A DNA stretch of 64,000 bases from Siphlonurus alternatus (lineage: Eukaryota; Arthropoda; Insecta; Ephemeroptera; Siphlonuridae), in contig OX463780.1 in the NCBI GenBank assembly GCA_949825025.1, forward strand, positions 47,823,280 through 47,887,279. Direction: 5' to 3'. The notes beneath the pieces are model-generated. The model ran no database searches and was not told the DNA's origin. It worked only from the letters and a program-made list of their open reading frames with translations. How positions within the stretch are numbered: position 1 is the stretch's first letter; each line of letters begins with the position of its first letter. A program made the translations under genes and the position numbers. Below are positions 1 through 14,796 of the stretch, in pieces.

Positions 1-247
1 ACCCAAAAATGAAAAAAAAAATATATATGCATTAATTGATCATTTTATTGGATAATTATAATCATAATTATTTCCAGGGAAGAATCAGGTATTGGCAGTT
101 AGTACTTATAAGGAACATTTGAAACTACTAGTCCCTAACAGCCATTCTTCCATATTCAACAAACTGTTCTTGTATAATATTAATAAATGCAAGCCTTATA
201 AAAAAATCAAAGAAGGGCAGTTTGACTCTATTAAAAACATCACTCAC

Positions 248-2805
248 CTTTCATGAAGGTTGGCAGTTCTGTGAGGAGGGTGTAGAAGCCCCAGTTCTCG
301 CTGAAGTGCGCCAACATGATGGCCCACACGGGTAGAGAGGTGACGAACCTCTTCCACGGAACATCCATGTTCTGTAACACATGCACCGGAGTCACAAAAC
401 GGAACCTACAAGTCTAGACAAGCAAGCAAAAGTAAAGAAAAAAAAAAAAAAAAAAAAACTGAGAAAAAGCAAAAGCATATAAAATATAGTTAAGATTTGC
501 AATGTGTACAGCAAAACTTAATAAAAATATTTCAAATATGACAAATTAAATTAAAGAATTAACAGCGTAATATGTAAAAATTGCATATTGTTATCTGAAC
601 AATTTAAATTGCATAGTTTACAATTAAAAAAGAAAGTATAAAAAAGTATTGTAACAAAATTAACCTGTGTATTCTTTTTTCAAAATGATTTTGACAGATA
701 ATAGATTCTGTACATTTACATGGACACATGACAACAAAGTTAGCAAGCAGGTAGTGTTCCCAGCACCAAACAAGATACTTTACCACCTTCACGTGGTTGG
801 CTGCCGGCCCAACGGCTGCCCGGATGTACTCCAGCTCGTCGTCGGTGATCTTACGGTCCTCCTGGGGCGTCTCCGTCACAATCGTCAGCCACGCGACGCA
901 CCACAGGATGGCCACCGTTCCTGTAACATTTGTGACATCTCTTTGTGATTGGGGAGACATGTGGAATAATTTTTGTGCAACGAAGAAGTTCCATGGCAAC
1001 TTAATCAGACTTTTGAGAATGGGCTGGTTCCATGTAAGTGGCTACCGAGCTTTCTACCACTATTTCTTTAAAATAATTTGATTAACGTACATGTTAAAGA
1101 GCACATTGCTGCTTAAATTGAGTGCTCTTATACCATTTATTATTACTTTTTTAACTCTAAAAAAAGAAAAAAAAAAAAAAAAAAGCTCTGTAATATACTG
1201 CACGGGACTCAAACTTTGGTACTGTACATATTTTAGTTGCAAACTTTGAGTACTGTACTATATCACATACAATAAAGGATTCAAACCTGCATTGAAAAAT
1301 AAGATATTTTTAATTCTGATAAGAACTGAAATGTTTTTAAAATCTTGTAAGAACTTAAGAACATTTTTAGATAAAAAAAATTTTTTTAATTTATCTCCAA
1401 AACCCTATCAATGATAACGCTAGTTCATACTGCCACTTACCGAAGACATAGAATATTGATGGCCACCCGATGTACTGTGCCAAGAACCCTGAGAGCGGGA
1501 GAGACACAACGGTTCCGAAGTAACTGCCCGAGAAGGCAATGGTGACGAGACGGCTGCGCTCCAATGGGGGAGCCCAGCGGCTCCACACGGCATGGATGCT
1601 GGGGTACGTGACACCCTGAACAACGTGATCAGTATTAGGTCTGCACCAACCAGATTAGTGGAAATATATACCTCAAAGAGGCCTTCCAACACTCTGGCAA
1701 TGACCAGCAAGTGAATGCCACCATAGGCAAACACCGGAGTTAATAACGTAAAGATTGCAGTGATCAGTATGCCGTATCCAAACAGTTTCTTGCCTCCTAT
1801 TTTAGTAGCAAGCCACCCTCCAGGAATCTGAAATACATTTTTTATATCAAGATTGTATACAATACTCTATTATCTTGAGAGAAGGAGGGTCACAATTTTT
1901 TTATTTTTTTTTTTTCTTAATAAGAAAAAAATTACTGATTGAGAAAAAAATTAAATTAAATGTTTGCCAACACCCCCCAGATTTACATAATGACTGAATG
2001 TAGTGATCATGGGCAGAATAACTACTGCTTACTTCCAACGAAATACATACAAATAAAGCTGAAGCCAGCATTAATTAATTAATACTACCCTGATGGCATT
2101 GTCCATGCAGCCTGTCGTTAGTAAAATTCAGGAGATCTTAGCCAAAAAAAAAAATTAATTTCACCTTCCTCAATCATAATTTTTCTATGTTTGAAATTTT
2201 TTGTGACCCTTTCCGCAGTAAGAGTTGAAAAACCATTTCATCATACCTGAGTGACAGCGTAACCATAAAAAAAAGAACTTAACACAATTCCTTGTGTTTG
2301 TGGATCCCATTCAAAATCTTGGTGCTGAAAAAATGTAAAATAGGGTTTATATAAAAATCCAAAGTTATTTAAAATTCTAAAAACTGCGGAAACTTACGGA
2401 GACAATAGTGCCATTAACAACTGTTGAATAATTAGTTGTCATGGCAACGATTGCCACGCTCAGGTTAACTCGAAGAGCGTAGACATTGCAGAACCCAAGG
2501 AATGCTAGAATGGCAACCACATATCGACGTTGAATTTGACCAAACCACCTGCTGCCCCTAGAACGTAAACAGGATTTGGTGAGTGAGTTCTTAAATATTT
2601 TAAAGGCTGTGTGTGTGTGCTTCATGTTTAAATAAATGAAAATCTTCAATATGGAATATTTCATTATAATCAATGAAATGTACTTATTATACCTGCTGGG
2701 ATCTGGAGGAATCTCGGACAGATCCTGGTTGAAATTCAACAGAGACTTGATTCTTGTTTTTTCATTTGGACTTGCGTCCGTAGAACTTGGAGGTGTCGCT
2801 AACAT
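248..2805 (-). CDS. SLC17-family (sialin-like) anion transporter, 3' part beyond window
   Basis: Major facilitator membrane protein of the SLC17 group (sialin, vesicular glutamate and Na/phosphate transporters), which moves organic anions across lysosomal, vesicular or plasma membranes. Coding exons read on the minus strand: 2805-2693, 2557-2398, 2324-2247, 1827-1672, 1615-1441, 920-787 (or 784) and 371-248; phases agree and give about 313 residues, so the last helices lie left of the window. The only ATG in the first exon frame is at 2805. Visible hallmarks are a first helix followed by [13 protein letters not shown], an extracellular loop with two N-glycosylation sequons (NYS, NGT), IPGGWLATK after helix 2-3, and the family signature [17 protein letters not shown]. 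The exon at 371-248 carries the usual PWKR...[15 protein letters not shown] segment. Closest to sialin by eye; a paralogous SLC17 member cannot be excluded. Confidence 0.9.
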
Positions 2806-3604
2806 TACTAAAGGTAATTTTACGAAAATTAAATAGGAAACAGAGCTTAATTTTTTATTAAAATACACCTCAGAGACCGCTTAAAAACATTTTACAAAAC
2901 ACTGACAGCTGTTTGAACTTTCATCCATGTTATTCTACGAGGAATACGCCCACTTTTTGTCGTCTGCTTGAGTCATTGTTGCCAACGTGCTAAAGTAAAA
3001 AAGTGATTTATGCTTTTTTTTAGTTACATCAGTGTGATAAGTATAAAAGTTTTTAACTTACCAAACTATTTTTTAAGATAAAAAATAACAACTGTATTGT
3101 CTTTATTTTGCTATAACTACTACAAATATATCATTGTAGTTGGAAATCTATAGATCACCAAATTTCCAGTTCTCACAAGCATGTTTGTTAACACTAATGC
3201 GCATTGATTTTGCCCGCAAAAAATTTAACGAAATTTAATATGAAAAATGAGACACCTTTTCTCCGTTTTATATTTATATGCAGATATGACACAGATTAGT
3301 AAAAAAATGCTATACAGCTGAAATTGCCAATTAAATAACTGATCAGGCAAATAAATAAATCTAAATAACTATGTTTTTATTTAAAAAAAATAATAATTAT
3401 AATATATTATGTGTTTCGATCTGATCAAATCTATGATCTTTTATCATGTCATATTTATTTTATCTATATTTATGTTCAGTTGTATCTGTAGAATCTGTAC
3501 ACTATTTGTGTTTAATAAAATAAGAAAATAAAAATATCTCTATATATACATGCCTTTTTTTTTTTACTAATTTTAGTTCATATTTATTATATATATATTT
3601 ATAA

Positions 3605-3951
3605 TAATGGACAATTTGCATGAAATTTTTTTATTGCAGAAATGGATAGAGGGTGTACCAAATTATATATATATGCTACTTTGAATTTTTTCAGATTTTT
3701 TTGAGAGTGGGAACTATTTTTAATAAATTATTGAAGTCAGGTTTATGACGTCACGGGCGTTTAGCACCTATCCTTTTCTTAAGGACAGACTCCTCGTGAC
3801 GTCATAAAATCGACTTTCAATAATTTTTTAAAAATAGTTCCCGGTCTCTAAAAAATCTGAAAAAATTCAGAGTAGCATAACTTTTTGCGCCCTCTATATA
3901 TATATAGAGGCCATTCCTGCAATAAAAAAATGTAATGCAAATTGTCCATTA
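3605..3951. mobile_element. Foldback MITE, family 1
   Basis: Ends are inverted copies of TAATGGACAATTTGCAT, and the inverted similarity continues inward through a core that reads TTTTTCAGATTTTTT and GGGAACTATTTTTAA. The interior holds two perfect TGACGTCA palindromes (3746-3753, 3797-3804), one in each arm. No coding capacity, so non-autonomous. Related cores recur at 5003-5395, 12278-12531, 17497-18106, 34415-35085 and 55423-55692. Confidence 0.8.
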
Positions 3952-5002
3952 TGAAAGTTGCACTCTTCACATAATTAATTACACAATCCAGTGCATTTTG
4001 CTCCGATTGGATCACCCACTGGGATGGTAGAAAATGCTCACTTCAATTTCTTTCTAGCTCCTAGCTGCTTCTCATGCCAATATTAAAAGAAAAGCTTCTT
4101 ATGTTTCGAGTCATAAAAATTATTCAGAGCTCAAACAAACCTATTTACTATATTTTAAAAAATGTATTTCATTTTTAATCTTAATTTTTTCCCTACAATT
4201 ATATAATATATAATATGTTTTTTTTATAAATAAAAAAGGGGATTTTAAATATTCAAATAATGTATAAAAAGTCGTAACGTTGTTTAAAATTTTAGTTTCA
4301 GCATTTTTATTTTTATAAAATTTGTACTACAGAAGCCAGAGAGAATTCAACATATATTATTTATATAAATAATAATAATTTAATACACACTTGAACTATA
4401 TTTATATATTGTATATATTTCACTTAAAACTTTTCAAGTAACACAAAAAATCAATCCTATATGCAGTAATAATAAATGTAATAATGGATTGCTTCAAACA
4501 GTTAATTATTGTTTTCAAAATACTAACTTGGAAAATTCATTGTCACATTTATCAAATTAACAATAAATTAAATAAAACATTTTGATTATATAAATCAATA
4601 TGAGAGCTACGAGCTATTTTTAGTATGCAATATAATTTTAGAGCAACTAATTTTTAATTAATATATGACTTTTGATTAATTCTTTCATTTCATAACAAAA
4701 AGTCATGGCATATTCTTAGAAAAGTCAGTACTGTTTTGATATATAGAGAACAATAATAACGTCTTGGCTTAAGAGTAATGTTAATTTCAAGCTACGTCCA
4801 GTCACATAACAAGAGTGCAGATTATTTGCAGACGAGCAAAGTACGACAATTAAGTTGCCGAGACTAGATGTATGTGTTATGGTGGGAGATTTAGTCTTCT
4901 ATGTTTATATAAGTGATGTATCATGGTGTGGTGATTTTAATGGCTTTTCTATAAAAAGAATTGTCATAGAAGGTTCAGCAGCCAGTTGAATGGAACCAGC
5001 TT

Positions 5003-5395
5003 AATAGACAATAATGGTTGCATTTTTTTATTTCATAATTAGAAAATATACATAAAATTATGCTTTTCTGAATTTTTTTCAGATTTTTTGGAGTGCGGGA
5101 ACTAATTTTTAAAAAATATTTAAAATATCTGAATCAGGGTGGTACATCTGATGGGACAACTATGACGTCATCAATAGCCAATCACTGCAACCGTGATGTC
5201 ATCAATAGCCAATCACAGCACGACAAATGACATCACGGTTGTCCCATCAGATGTACCACCCTAATTCAGAGATTTTAAATATTTTTTTAAAATTAGTTCC
5301 CGCACTCCAAAAAATCTGAAAAAATTCAGAAAAGCATAATTTTAGGTATATTTTCTAATTATGAAATAAAAAAATGCAACCATTATTGTCTATTG
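5003..5395. mobile_element. Foldback MITE, family 1 variant
   Basis: Ends are inverted copies of AATAGACAATAATGGTTGCA. Both arms carry the CAGATTTTTTGGAGTGCGGG core seen in the other family members, so it shares a core but has different outer ends. The centre holds two near-copies of ATCAATAGCCAATCAC and one TGACGTCA (5163-5170). Confidence 0.8.
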
Positions 5396-6928
5396 TTGTT
5401 AGGATTAAATTGAACTGGCTCTATGATGACTCCTTCTATGAAAAAAAATAAGACCACATCACTAACCACCACGGAGTTCAGTTCTATGACAGGACGGCTG
5501 TCTATAAAGTAGGCCATGTCATGATATTGATGCCGCAGCGCTTGTTAAAATTTCTAGATGTGCACATAATTGTCTTTGTCATGAGCATGCCAAATTCAAA
5601 TCTATTTTTTTTTTAATCTTTAGAAATTCCTTGATTTAACAGGAAAAATAGTAATTAATGTCAAGCTATTAATTGACAAATTTCAACAGTCCGATAATTA
5701 AATCTAACAACGTGAGATTACTGTAGTGCTGTGCAGAGATGAGGCTTCAAGACAGAAAATATTTTCTTGTGTTACGAACATTCTAATTCAAAAACTTTTA
5801 AAGATTGAAAAGTTATTCATTCAAAATAAAAACTAAATGGTTGGTTGAAGATTGTTTGAAGTTTAACTAGCTTCAAGAATTGCTGAGAAATATTTTTTTT
5901 AATTTGGCTGAAAGGAGAAATAATCTTGGCAAGGAACACTTGAAGCCCCTGTTTTTCTATTGTGGTTTACATAAACAATGAAAATTTTCAAGAAATTACT
6001 GATTTGTGAAACATGCAAGGCATATTGAATTTTTAAAAAATTTCCAGTTTATAGTAATTCACAATATGACACAACTAAATATAACCTAGCTGTCTTATGT
6101 TAATAACATATTATTGCAGCTCAACTAATTAACAATATTTTGCAAATTTAATACATACAAATGATGGTGCAGCTACTTCAGTACGTCACTGCCTCTCAAA
6201 ATGACTAATTTTACTTCTCAGTTCAGACTAACTCATTTTTATGTACAGTTATGACACTTGGCAAGCATGAAAGTTAGAATAGCTCACCTTGCTTATAGTA
6301 AGTGAAGGGAACTTACTATAACCTTGCTGAGTGGCAACGCTGCCTCTTATTGTAGCCAGGTAGACTTGGAGGAGATGACTTTATGTCAGAGTTCCAACAG
6401 CGTTGCCACATAAGGCGAGTGGACTGATGGTGCTCACTTTAAAACTCAAGCATGCAAAGCGTCCTAGTCTAATTAACCTTAACTGTACGGACTAATTTAA
6501 ATATTTTGAGAGTTTTTTTGAGGACCACATAAGTTGCTGTATATATGTGAACGTTATTAAGTTGATCAATTTTTAATTTGCTAAAAAATATTATGAATCA
6601 TTCAGTCAATGAACAATGTAAAATCAAAATTTAACCACAAAGTTTCTTAAGAGCAACAAATACGCAGAAAAGTGATTTTCTGGCAAGTAAGCAATTAAGT
6701 AAGGTAGAAAAATGAGATATTTTGATTTAAATAAATTAAGACAGTTTGAGCTTGTTAATTTTTAAAACATGTCACAAACTGGGTTAGTCTTCTTTTAAAT
6801 AATACAAATTTATGATTTAGTCTGATATGAGGATATCCGTCCATCAGTTGAAAAATTGAATGTATATGGCAAGAAATGCTTAAATTTAATTGTATTTTCA
6901 AGTAAAAACATTCAGCAACTATAAAATT

Positions 6929-7193
6929 CTTATTAAGGATTATTGTCACTAGTGTAATTATTTTTTGATGGTAGAAAAATCTAAAATTTAGAACAGAACA
7001 TAGAGAACAAAATGACTGTTCACTTTATGAAGTAAAAAAAGTAATTATTCAGTCCAGTTTTTGAGATATTAATTTTTTTAGTTGAAAACAATGCTGATTT
7101 GACTTGATTTGAAAATGGCCGCCTGATTTCCAATGATATTTTCACTATTCATATCCTGAATATCTCAAAAACTAGACTGACTTTTGCTTCATT

Positions 7194-7226
<33 letters not shown>

Positions 7227-7333
7227 TTTTTGCTGAAAATTGATGTTATAATGTAAGGAAGGTTTACTATAATTTTCAGAATGATTCATCATCTCCTAAG
7301 ACTAGTGACAATAACCCTTAACATATTAATAAG
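6929..7333. repeat. Imperfect foldback element
   Basis: Outer arms match imperfectly in inverted orientation (left TTATTGTCACTAGT, right ACTAGTGACAATAA). An inner pair is built on TTTTTGAGATAT and ATATCTCAAAAA. Probably an old degraded MITE; its boundaries are approximate. Confidence 0.5.
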
Positions 7334-7394
7334 AAATGGCAATAAGTTTAAAAACAAAATAAATTTCAAGCATTCATTAAATATTGATAACAAC

Positions 7395-8734
7395 TCAACA
7401 ATTCTTTGGTATAACTTCCTTCCACCAATTATCGGCGTAGTGGTACTTCTGTATCTCGAGACCCTCTCTTGGCACAGGTAGTTGGTGTCCGCCAAACGTA
7501 CGCATGGGGAGGGGGTTCGTGACGAGGTTTGGAGGGAAGCATTCGAGGAAGGGAATTCCCTCGCAGTCGGGCGGCATCACCCTGCGCTTCCAGCCCACAC
7601 GTCGTAACATGCCACGACCTCCCGGCATGCGAGCAGTCTTGCTGTCTTCTTCAAACACAACCAGCCTCACCTGCGCCCGCGATACTGCAACAACATCAGG
7701 TTTATTGTGATATTTTGAAAACTTTCCCTAGTGAATGGTAATTAATACAAACAGCAAGTTAATATAGCAAGCTGTTAAGTCTTAGTATATAGCACTAAAT
7801 AATACCACCGCTGCAGACCTCCTTGCTCATTGAAATTTCTAGTAAATTTCTGTCCATTAATGCATGGAAGTCTCTGATGATCTGTGTATCCTATCTGCAG
7901 TTACACATAAAATATTATGATACTGCAATGTACACTACAGTGTATAGTTTTTCGTCCGGAATAATGAGCTGTCTGTTTACCATGATTTTGTGGCAATAAT
8001 GAGCTATCTGCTATTTCAGGTGAAAGCAATTATGAGCTTTATTTTATACTAATTTACAGCTCATAATTGTGCTCACCTGAAATAGCAGATAGTTCATTAT
8101 TGCAACAAAATCATGGTAAACAGACAGTTCATTATTCCGGACGAGGGACGATATTATAATGTATGCATCTACATCTCACAACTACATGCATGAGCATACA
8201 TATATTATATTCACACTTACGATCTGAATCTGGGGAAACATCATTATCTTTTGCTGTATAAACACCATCAACAGAATCATATGACAGTGACAGCCTTCTT
8301 CTCCTGAAGGCTCCAAATATTGTGGCTTCATCGTGCTGCATAAGTTCTTCGTTGAGGACACAAAATTCCACATCGCTCTCCCAAGGCAAAGTGCGAGAGA
8401 GGCGAATTTGACCCCACAGAGCTCCGTAACACAGAGCATGAGTCAAGCCCAAAGCTAAGAGAGCGTCATGTGCTTCTTTGGCAAGCTTGTGCAGGGAATC
8501 CTAAAATCAGAGATGCAAAAAGGGGTAAAAAATATGGTTTCATTGTACGTCCTTAAACATTATTAGAGCTAAAAGGCTAGAAAAAATCTACTGTATTACC
8601 TGAAAAATTTCTGTATTTTTGCATTTGTGAGCAATGTTTTGATCTTCAAAACTGTTACGAATAATGAACCAAGTTGCAAGACAAAGTGTTGTTAAAAATA
8701 GAGCTAATAAAATTCGAGTTGGTGTCAAACGCAT
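7395..8734 (-). CDS. LicD/fukutin-like type II membrane protein, frameshifted
   Basis: Three exons: 8734-8600, 8502-8221 and 7684-7395. Exon 1 encodes a short cytosolic start, a hydrophobic anchor (LLALFLTTLCLATWFII, residues 9-25) and a lumenal stem, as in Golgi type II enzymes. Exon 2 holds GLTHALCYGALWGQ and LPWESDVEFCVL, which match the LicD/fukutin/FKRP nucleotidyltransferase pattern in which acidic residues after the tryptophan bind metal. Exon 3 ends with NPLPMRTFGGHQLPVP and YHYADNWWKEV, like the C-terminal part of that family. The normal reading meets a TAG at residue 61 because a CT run at 8459-8465 has two extra bases; without them all exon phases agree and the protein would be about 235 residues. 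I infer a phosphotransferase-like Golgi protein; the substrate is unknown. It may be a sequencing error, an allele, or a broken gene. Confidence 0.75.
7951..8144. mobile_element. Foldback MITE, family 2
   Basis: Ends are inverted copies of CGTCCGGAATAATGAGCTGT (right arm with small changes). Each arm repeats a short AATAATGAGCT-like word about three times, separated by TACCATGATTTTGTTGC and CTGCTATTTCAGGTGA segments. It sits in intron 2 of the LicD-like gene. Relatives lie at 43975-44177, 49126-49428 and 55838-55995. Confidence 0.8.
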
Positions 8735-9237
8735 ATCTCTGTAGCATTAATTTAAAAAGGTAGATCCCTGATAGTAGGCGCTATATTTCCTCAAAATACA
8801 TTATTTTAAGAAATCACTACAAAAATCTGTTCAGAACTTCATTTTTTAACACAAAAAGGTGAAAAAAACTACCATACTATTGTTTTGGATGAAACATGAT
8901 CTGTCAAAATCATATGGTCGCGTGTTGCATTTTTTTTTAAGAAAGTGCGGTAAATGAGATGAAATTCAAATGTGTTTTTTCCACTATCAGCAAATAATTA
9001 CATAATTATAGCAACAAGACGAATCGATCGTGTCCTGTAGAGAATTTTTAGGCAATAAAATACGAAATTGAAGTCTAACCATCTCCTCGATGATTGCGCA
9101 ATCACACTGAATTGGCTCTTACATCATTTAATCAAAACAGAATAACAGAGGTTTCGCTATATACTAATACATTTGCTGTTATTATAATATATATAGTCCG
9201 ATTTGCTGTGGCATATCCTATAGCTTCTATCTTAATG

Positions 9238-9503
9238 CTTAGAAATACATATTTTATTTTATGCACCAAGTATTTTTTGTACACACAGTAAAGTTTTTGT
9301 AATCCAAAAAGCTTTTAATAGATTATATTGTTTATGAAATGAATTTTTTAAAGTGTTATGAAATGCAGACCTCAATATATTGATAAGAAATTTTGGAGTT
9401 TCAGTAAGTTTAGCAAAATGTAACATACACTTAAAAATACTTAAAATATCACTCACACATTTATTTTACATACAATACGTACTGTATTAAACTTGTTGCT
9501 CTT
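9238..9503. repeat. Direct repeat, copy 1
   Basis: About 265 bp nearly identical to 10592-10852 in the same orientation, starting near ACATATTTTATTTTATGCAC and ending near GTATTAAACTTGTTGCT. The copies differ by a few substitutions and one-to-three-base indels, mostly in A/T runs. No terminal inverted repeats are visible, so a local duplication or a dispersed repeat is possible. Confidence 0.85.
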
Positions 9504-10591
9504 TTATGAATAGTTCCAAAAAAAATCAGAAAACTATAATATCATAGCAAAGCATTTTTTGGTTCACACTCTTTGATATATGATCCTGTACATTTTTTGT
9601 GTAGAAGAAATCTCAAATTTTTAACATTTATATGCAAGTCTGTGTATACCATATATGTATTCTAACATTTCAAAAATGTAAACATGTACTTAAAAATTAA
9701 TATACAATAATTTTATTTTTGTTATAATATTTTTTTCTAACTAAAATGATTCCCTTCTACATGATTTTAAACAATTTAAAGTTTATCTTAAGTTTTTAAT
9801 TTGGATTTTTAAGTTTAAAAGAAAACTCAAAATAATATTTGTCATACTTATAAATACACATTGTATATTATAATATTTAATCCAGACCATACATAATTAT
9901 TATTATAATATTAATACAAATGCTCAAGAACAATTAATTTGTATAAAATTACACAAGTTCAATAATTTTGACAGAAATTATATAGAGGAAATATTACAAA
10001 CAATTTTATGACATTTATAACCATGAATTTGATTTACAAGAATAAAAATATTATGTTAGTAATTTTTTTCAATGTATCTAAATTATATCCAGGTAAATCA
10101 AAATAAGTATAGGAAAAGGATTTGTAGAAGTAACATAAAAAAAGGCAGTAAAAACAACAAAAACTGTTTATAATTACAATAATATACTTGCCAACTGTTA
10201 GAGCAAACTTTTTTTTTATTGTAAAATGAAGTTATGTTTTAAGAATGTGTCTGAAATCTGAATATTAAAAGACACTAAAAAAAAACTTTTATCAGAAAAA
10301 ATAAAAATAAAAATTGTTTTGAATAAAAAATTCTTCTTTTAATGGCCTGCACCTATAATGAAATATAATAAAAAAATTGCTGATTAAAATTGGGGGATTT
10401 GGGGAACTTTTTTACAGTTTTCTTTTCCCCTATTGTTTTTTTTTTTTAATTTAATATAAAATAAGATGCTGCAAATTTTCAATAAATATTATTCTTATTG
10501 TATTATTTGTGTTAAAAAAAGAAATGCCTACATACAAGCCATACAACATTCAGTAAATTTATAAATATACTGGCATTTCCTTTCTGCATTG

Positions 10592-10852
10592 CTTAGAACT
10601 ACATATTTTATTTTATGCACCAAGTAGTTTGTACACACAGTAAAGTTTTGTAATTCAAAAAGCTTTTAATAGATTATATTGTTTATAAAATGAAATTTTA
10701 AAAGTGTTATGAAATGCAGATCTCAATATTGATAAGAAATTTTGGAGTTTCAGTAAGTTTAGCAAAATGTAACATACACTTAAAAATACTTAAAATATCA
10801 CTCACACATTTATTTTACATACATTACGTACTGTATTAAACTTGTTGCTTTT
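10592..10852. repeat. Direct repeat, copy 2
   Basis: Second copy of the 9238-9503 segment, about 1.35 kb downstream in the same orientation. It lies 180 bp beyond the zinc-finger stop codon, so it may be part of that gene's 3' UTR. Confidence 0.85.
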
Positions 10853-11033
10853 CTTTTTTTCATTCAATTCTAATAATAGTATTATAATTTAAATACATAC
10901 ACACTTCCCGACAAAATTCACAACTTTTTTTTTAAAGCTATTTCTTACATTTTTTCTTATTAGCAATGACTTTATTAAATGACGAGTTTTTATGTAAGAT
11001 TGCCGTCATTGAAAAAATAGAAATGTCTTGTTG

Positions 11034-14064
<3,031 letters not shown>

Positions 14065-14796
14065 AATGTAAGTTTCCAAACTGGTTTACACCAATCAAGA
14101 TCGGAGCAACAGAATGCTCCCAAACATTCCATTCAAGCTCCTTTCAACAAATAACCTGAAAAAATATAAGCACAATAAATTAATTTTAATGTAAATAAAA
14201 ATAAAAAAAAAGAGAGAAATTTGAAGGAAACTTATTTTATCATCAATTTTTGAATAAAAACTCTAAACCTACAACATCAGGTCCAGTTTTGATGGAGGAA
14301 ATATTTGATTAAGTTTTTTATAAAAATGTTAAACAATTTGTTTAAAAAACTTACCAATACAAATTGAAGATGTATTTAAAAACTAAAATATATTGAAATT
14401 TAAGATAAAAGGTGAGTTTTAATTATATAAATCAACAAAATTCACGAAGAGAGTAACAGTAAACAGTAGCTTTTGAGACAACAGCTGGTCTATATACTAG
14501 CAATGTTGCCAACTTTATAATAGGTTCTCACAAAATTAAATACAAACAATAATTACTTTAAAATGTTTTCAAAATTAATTTAAAAAAATTAACTAGTAAT
14601 AAAATAATGTATTAAATTAGTTTTAATTTTCAATATAAATCTAAAATTATATATTTTTTAATTTCTTGTGTTGGCTGCTTTGATGATCCGCATTCCAAAG
14701 GTACAAATTTGCAAATATTTATTTTAAGATTTCTGTAAAAAACATTATTGTAGTCAAGATATCAACCATTTGTAATGTTTTTTACTAGTAACTGAG
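14065..14796. promoter_or_regulatory. Divergent intergenic region, zinc-finger gene / IFT27
   Basis: 732 bp separate the zinc-finger start codon (minus) from the IFT27 start codon (plus), so it must hold the promoters or 5' UTRs of both unless there are upstream exons. It is AT-rich, with no TATA, CRE or other motif that I can support. Confidence 0.45.

Larger units (their letters stand above)
2806..7394. other. Intergenic, AT-rich, with foldback elements
   Basis: No coding region is supported between the SLC17 start and the 3' end of the LicD-like gene. The stretch is AT-rich and holds two members of a foldback family (3605-3951, 5003-5395), an imperfect foldback (6929-7333) and a small inverted repeat around 6331-6403 built on GTGGCAACGCTG. 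A short TTA/TTTA simple repeat lies at 7193-7226. The promoter of the SLC17 gene should lie just above 2805, but I see no clear motif there. Confidence 0.6.
8735..11033. other. Intergenic, AT-rich, with a duplicated segment
   Basis: Lies between the LicD-like start and the zinc-finger stop, both on the minus strand. It should contain the LicD promoter and the zinc-finger 3' UTR. Very AT-rich, without supported coding. The one clear structure is a 260-bp direct repeat (9238-9503 and 10592-10852). Confidence 0.6.

Noticed and set aside
604..999. 131-codon minus-strand frame in the SLC17 gene
   Set aside because: Only 787-920 is exon; the remainder is readthrough into intron on both sides.
8600..8734. 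LicD-like exon 1 joined to an acceptor inside exon 2 (after the TTAG near 8456)
   Set aside because: This acceptor would need one leftover base from exon 1, which ends in phase 0, so it does not restore the frame.
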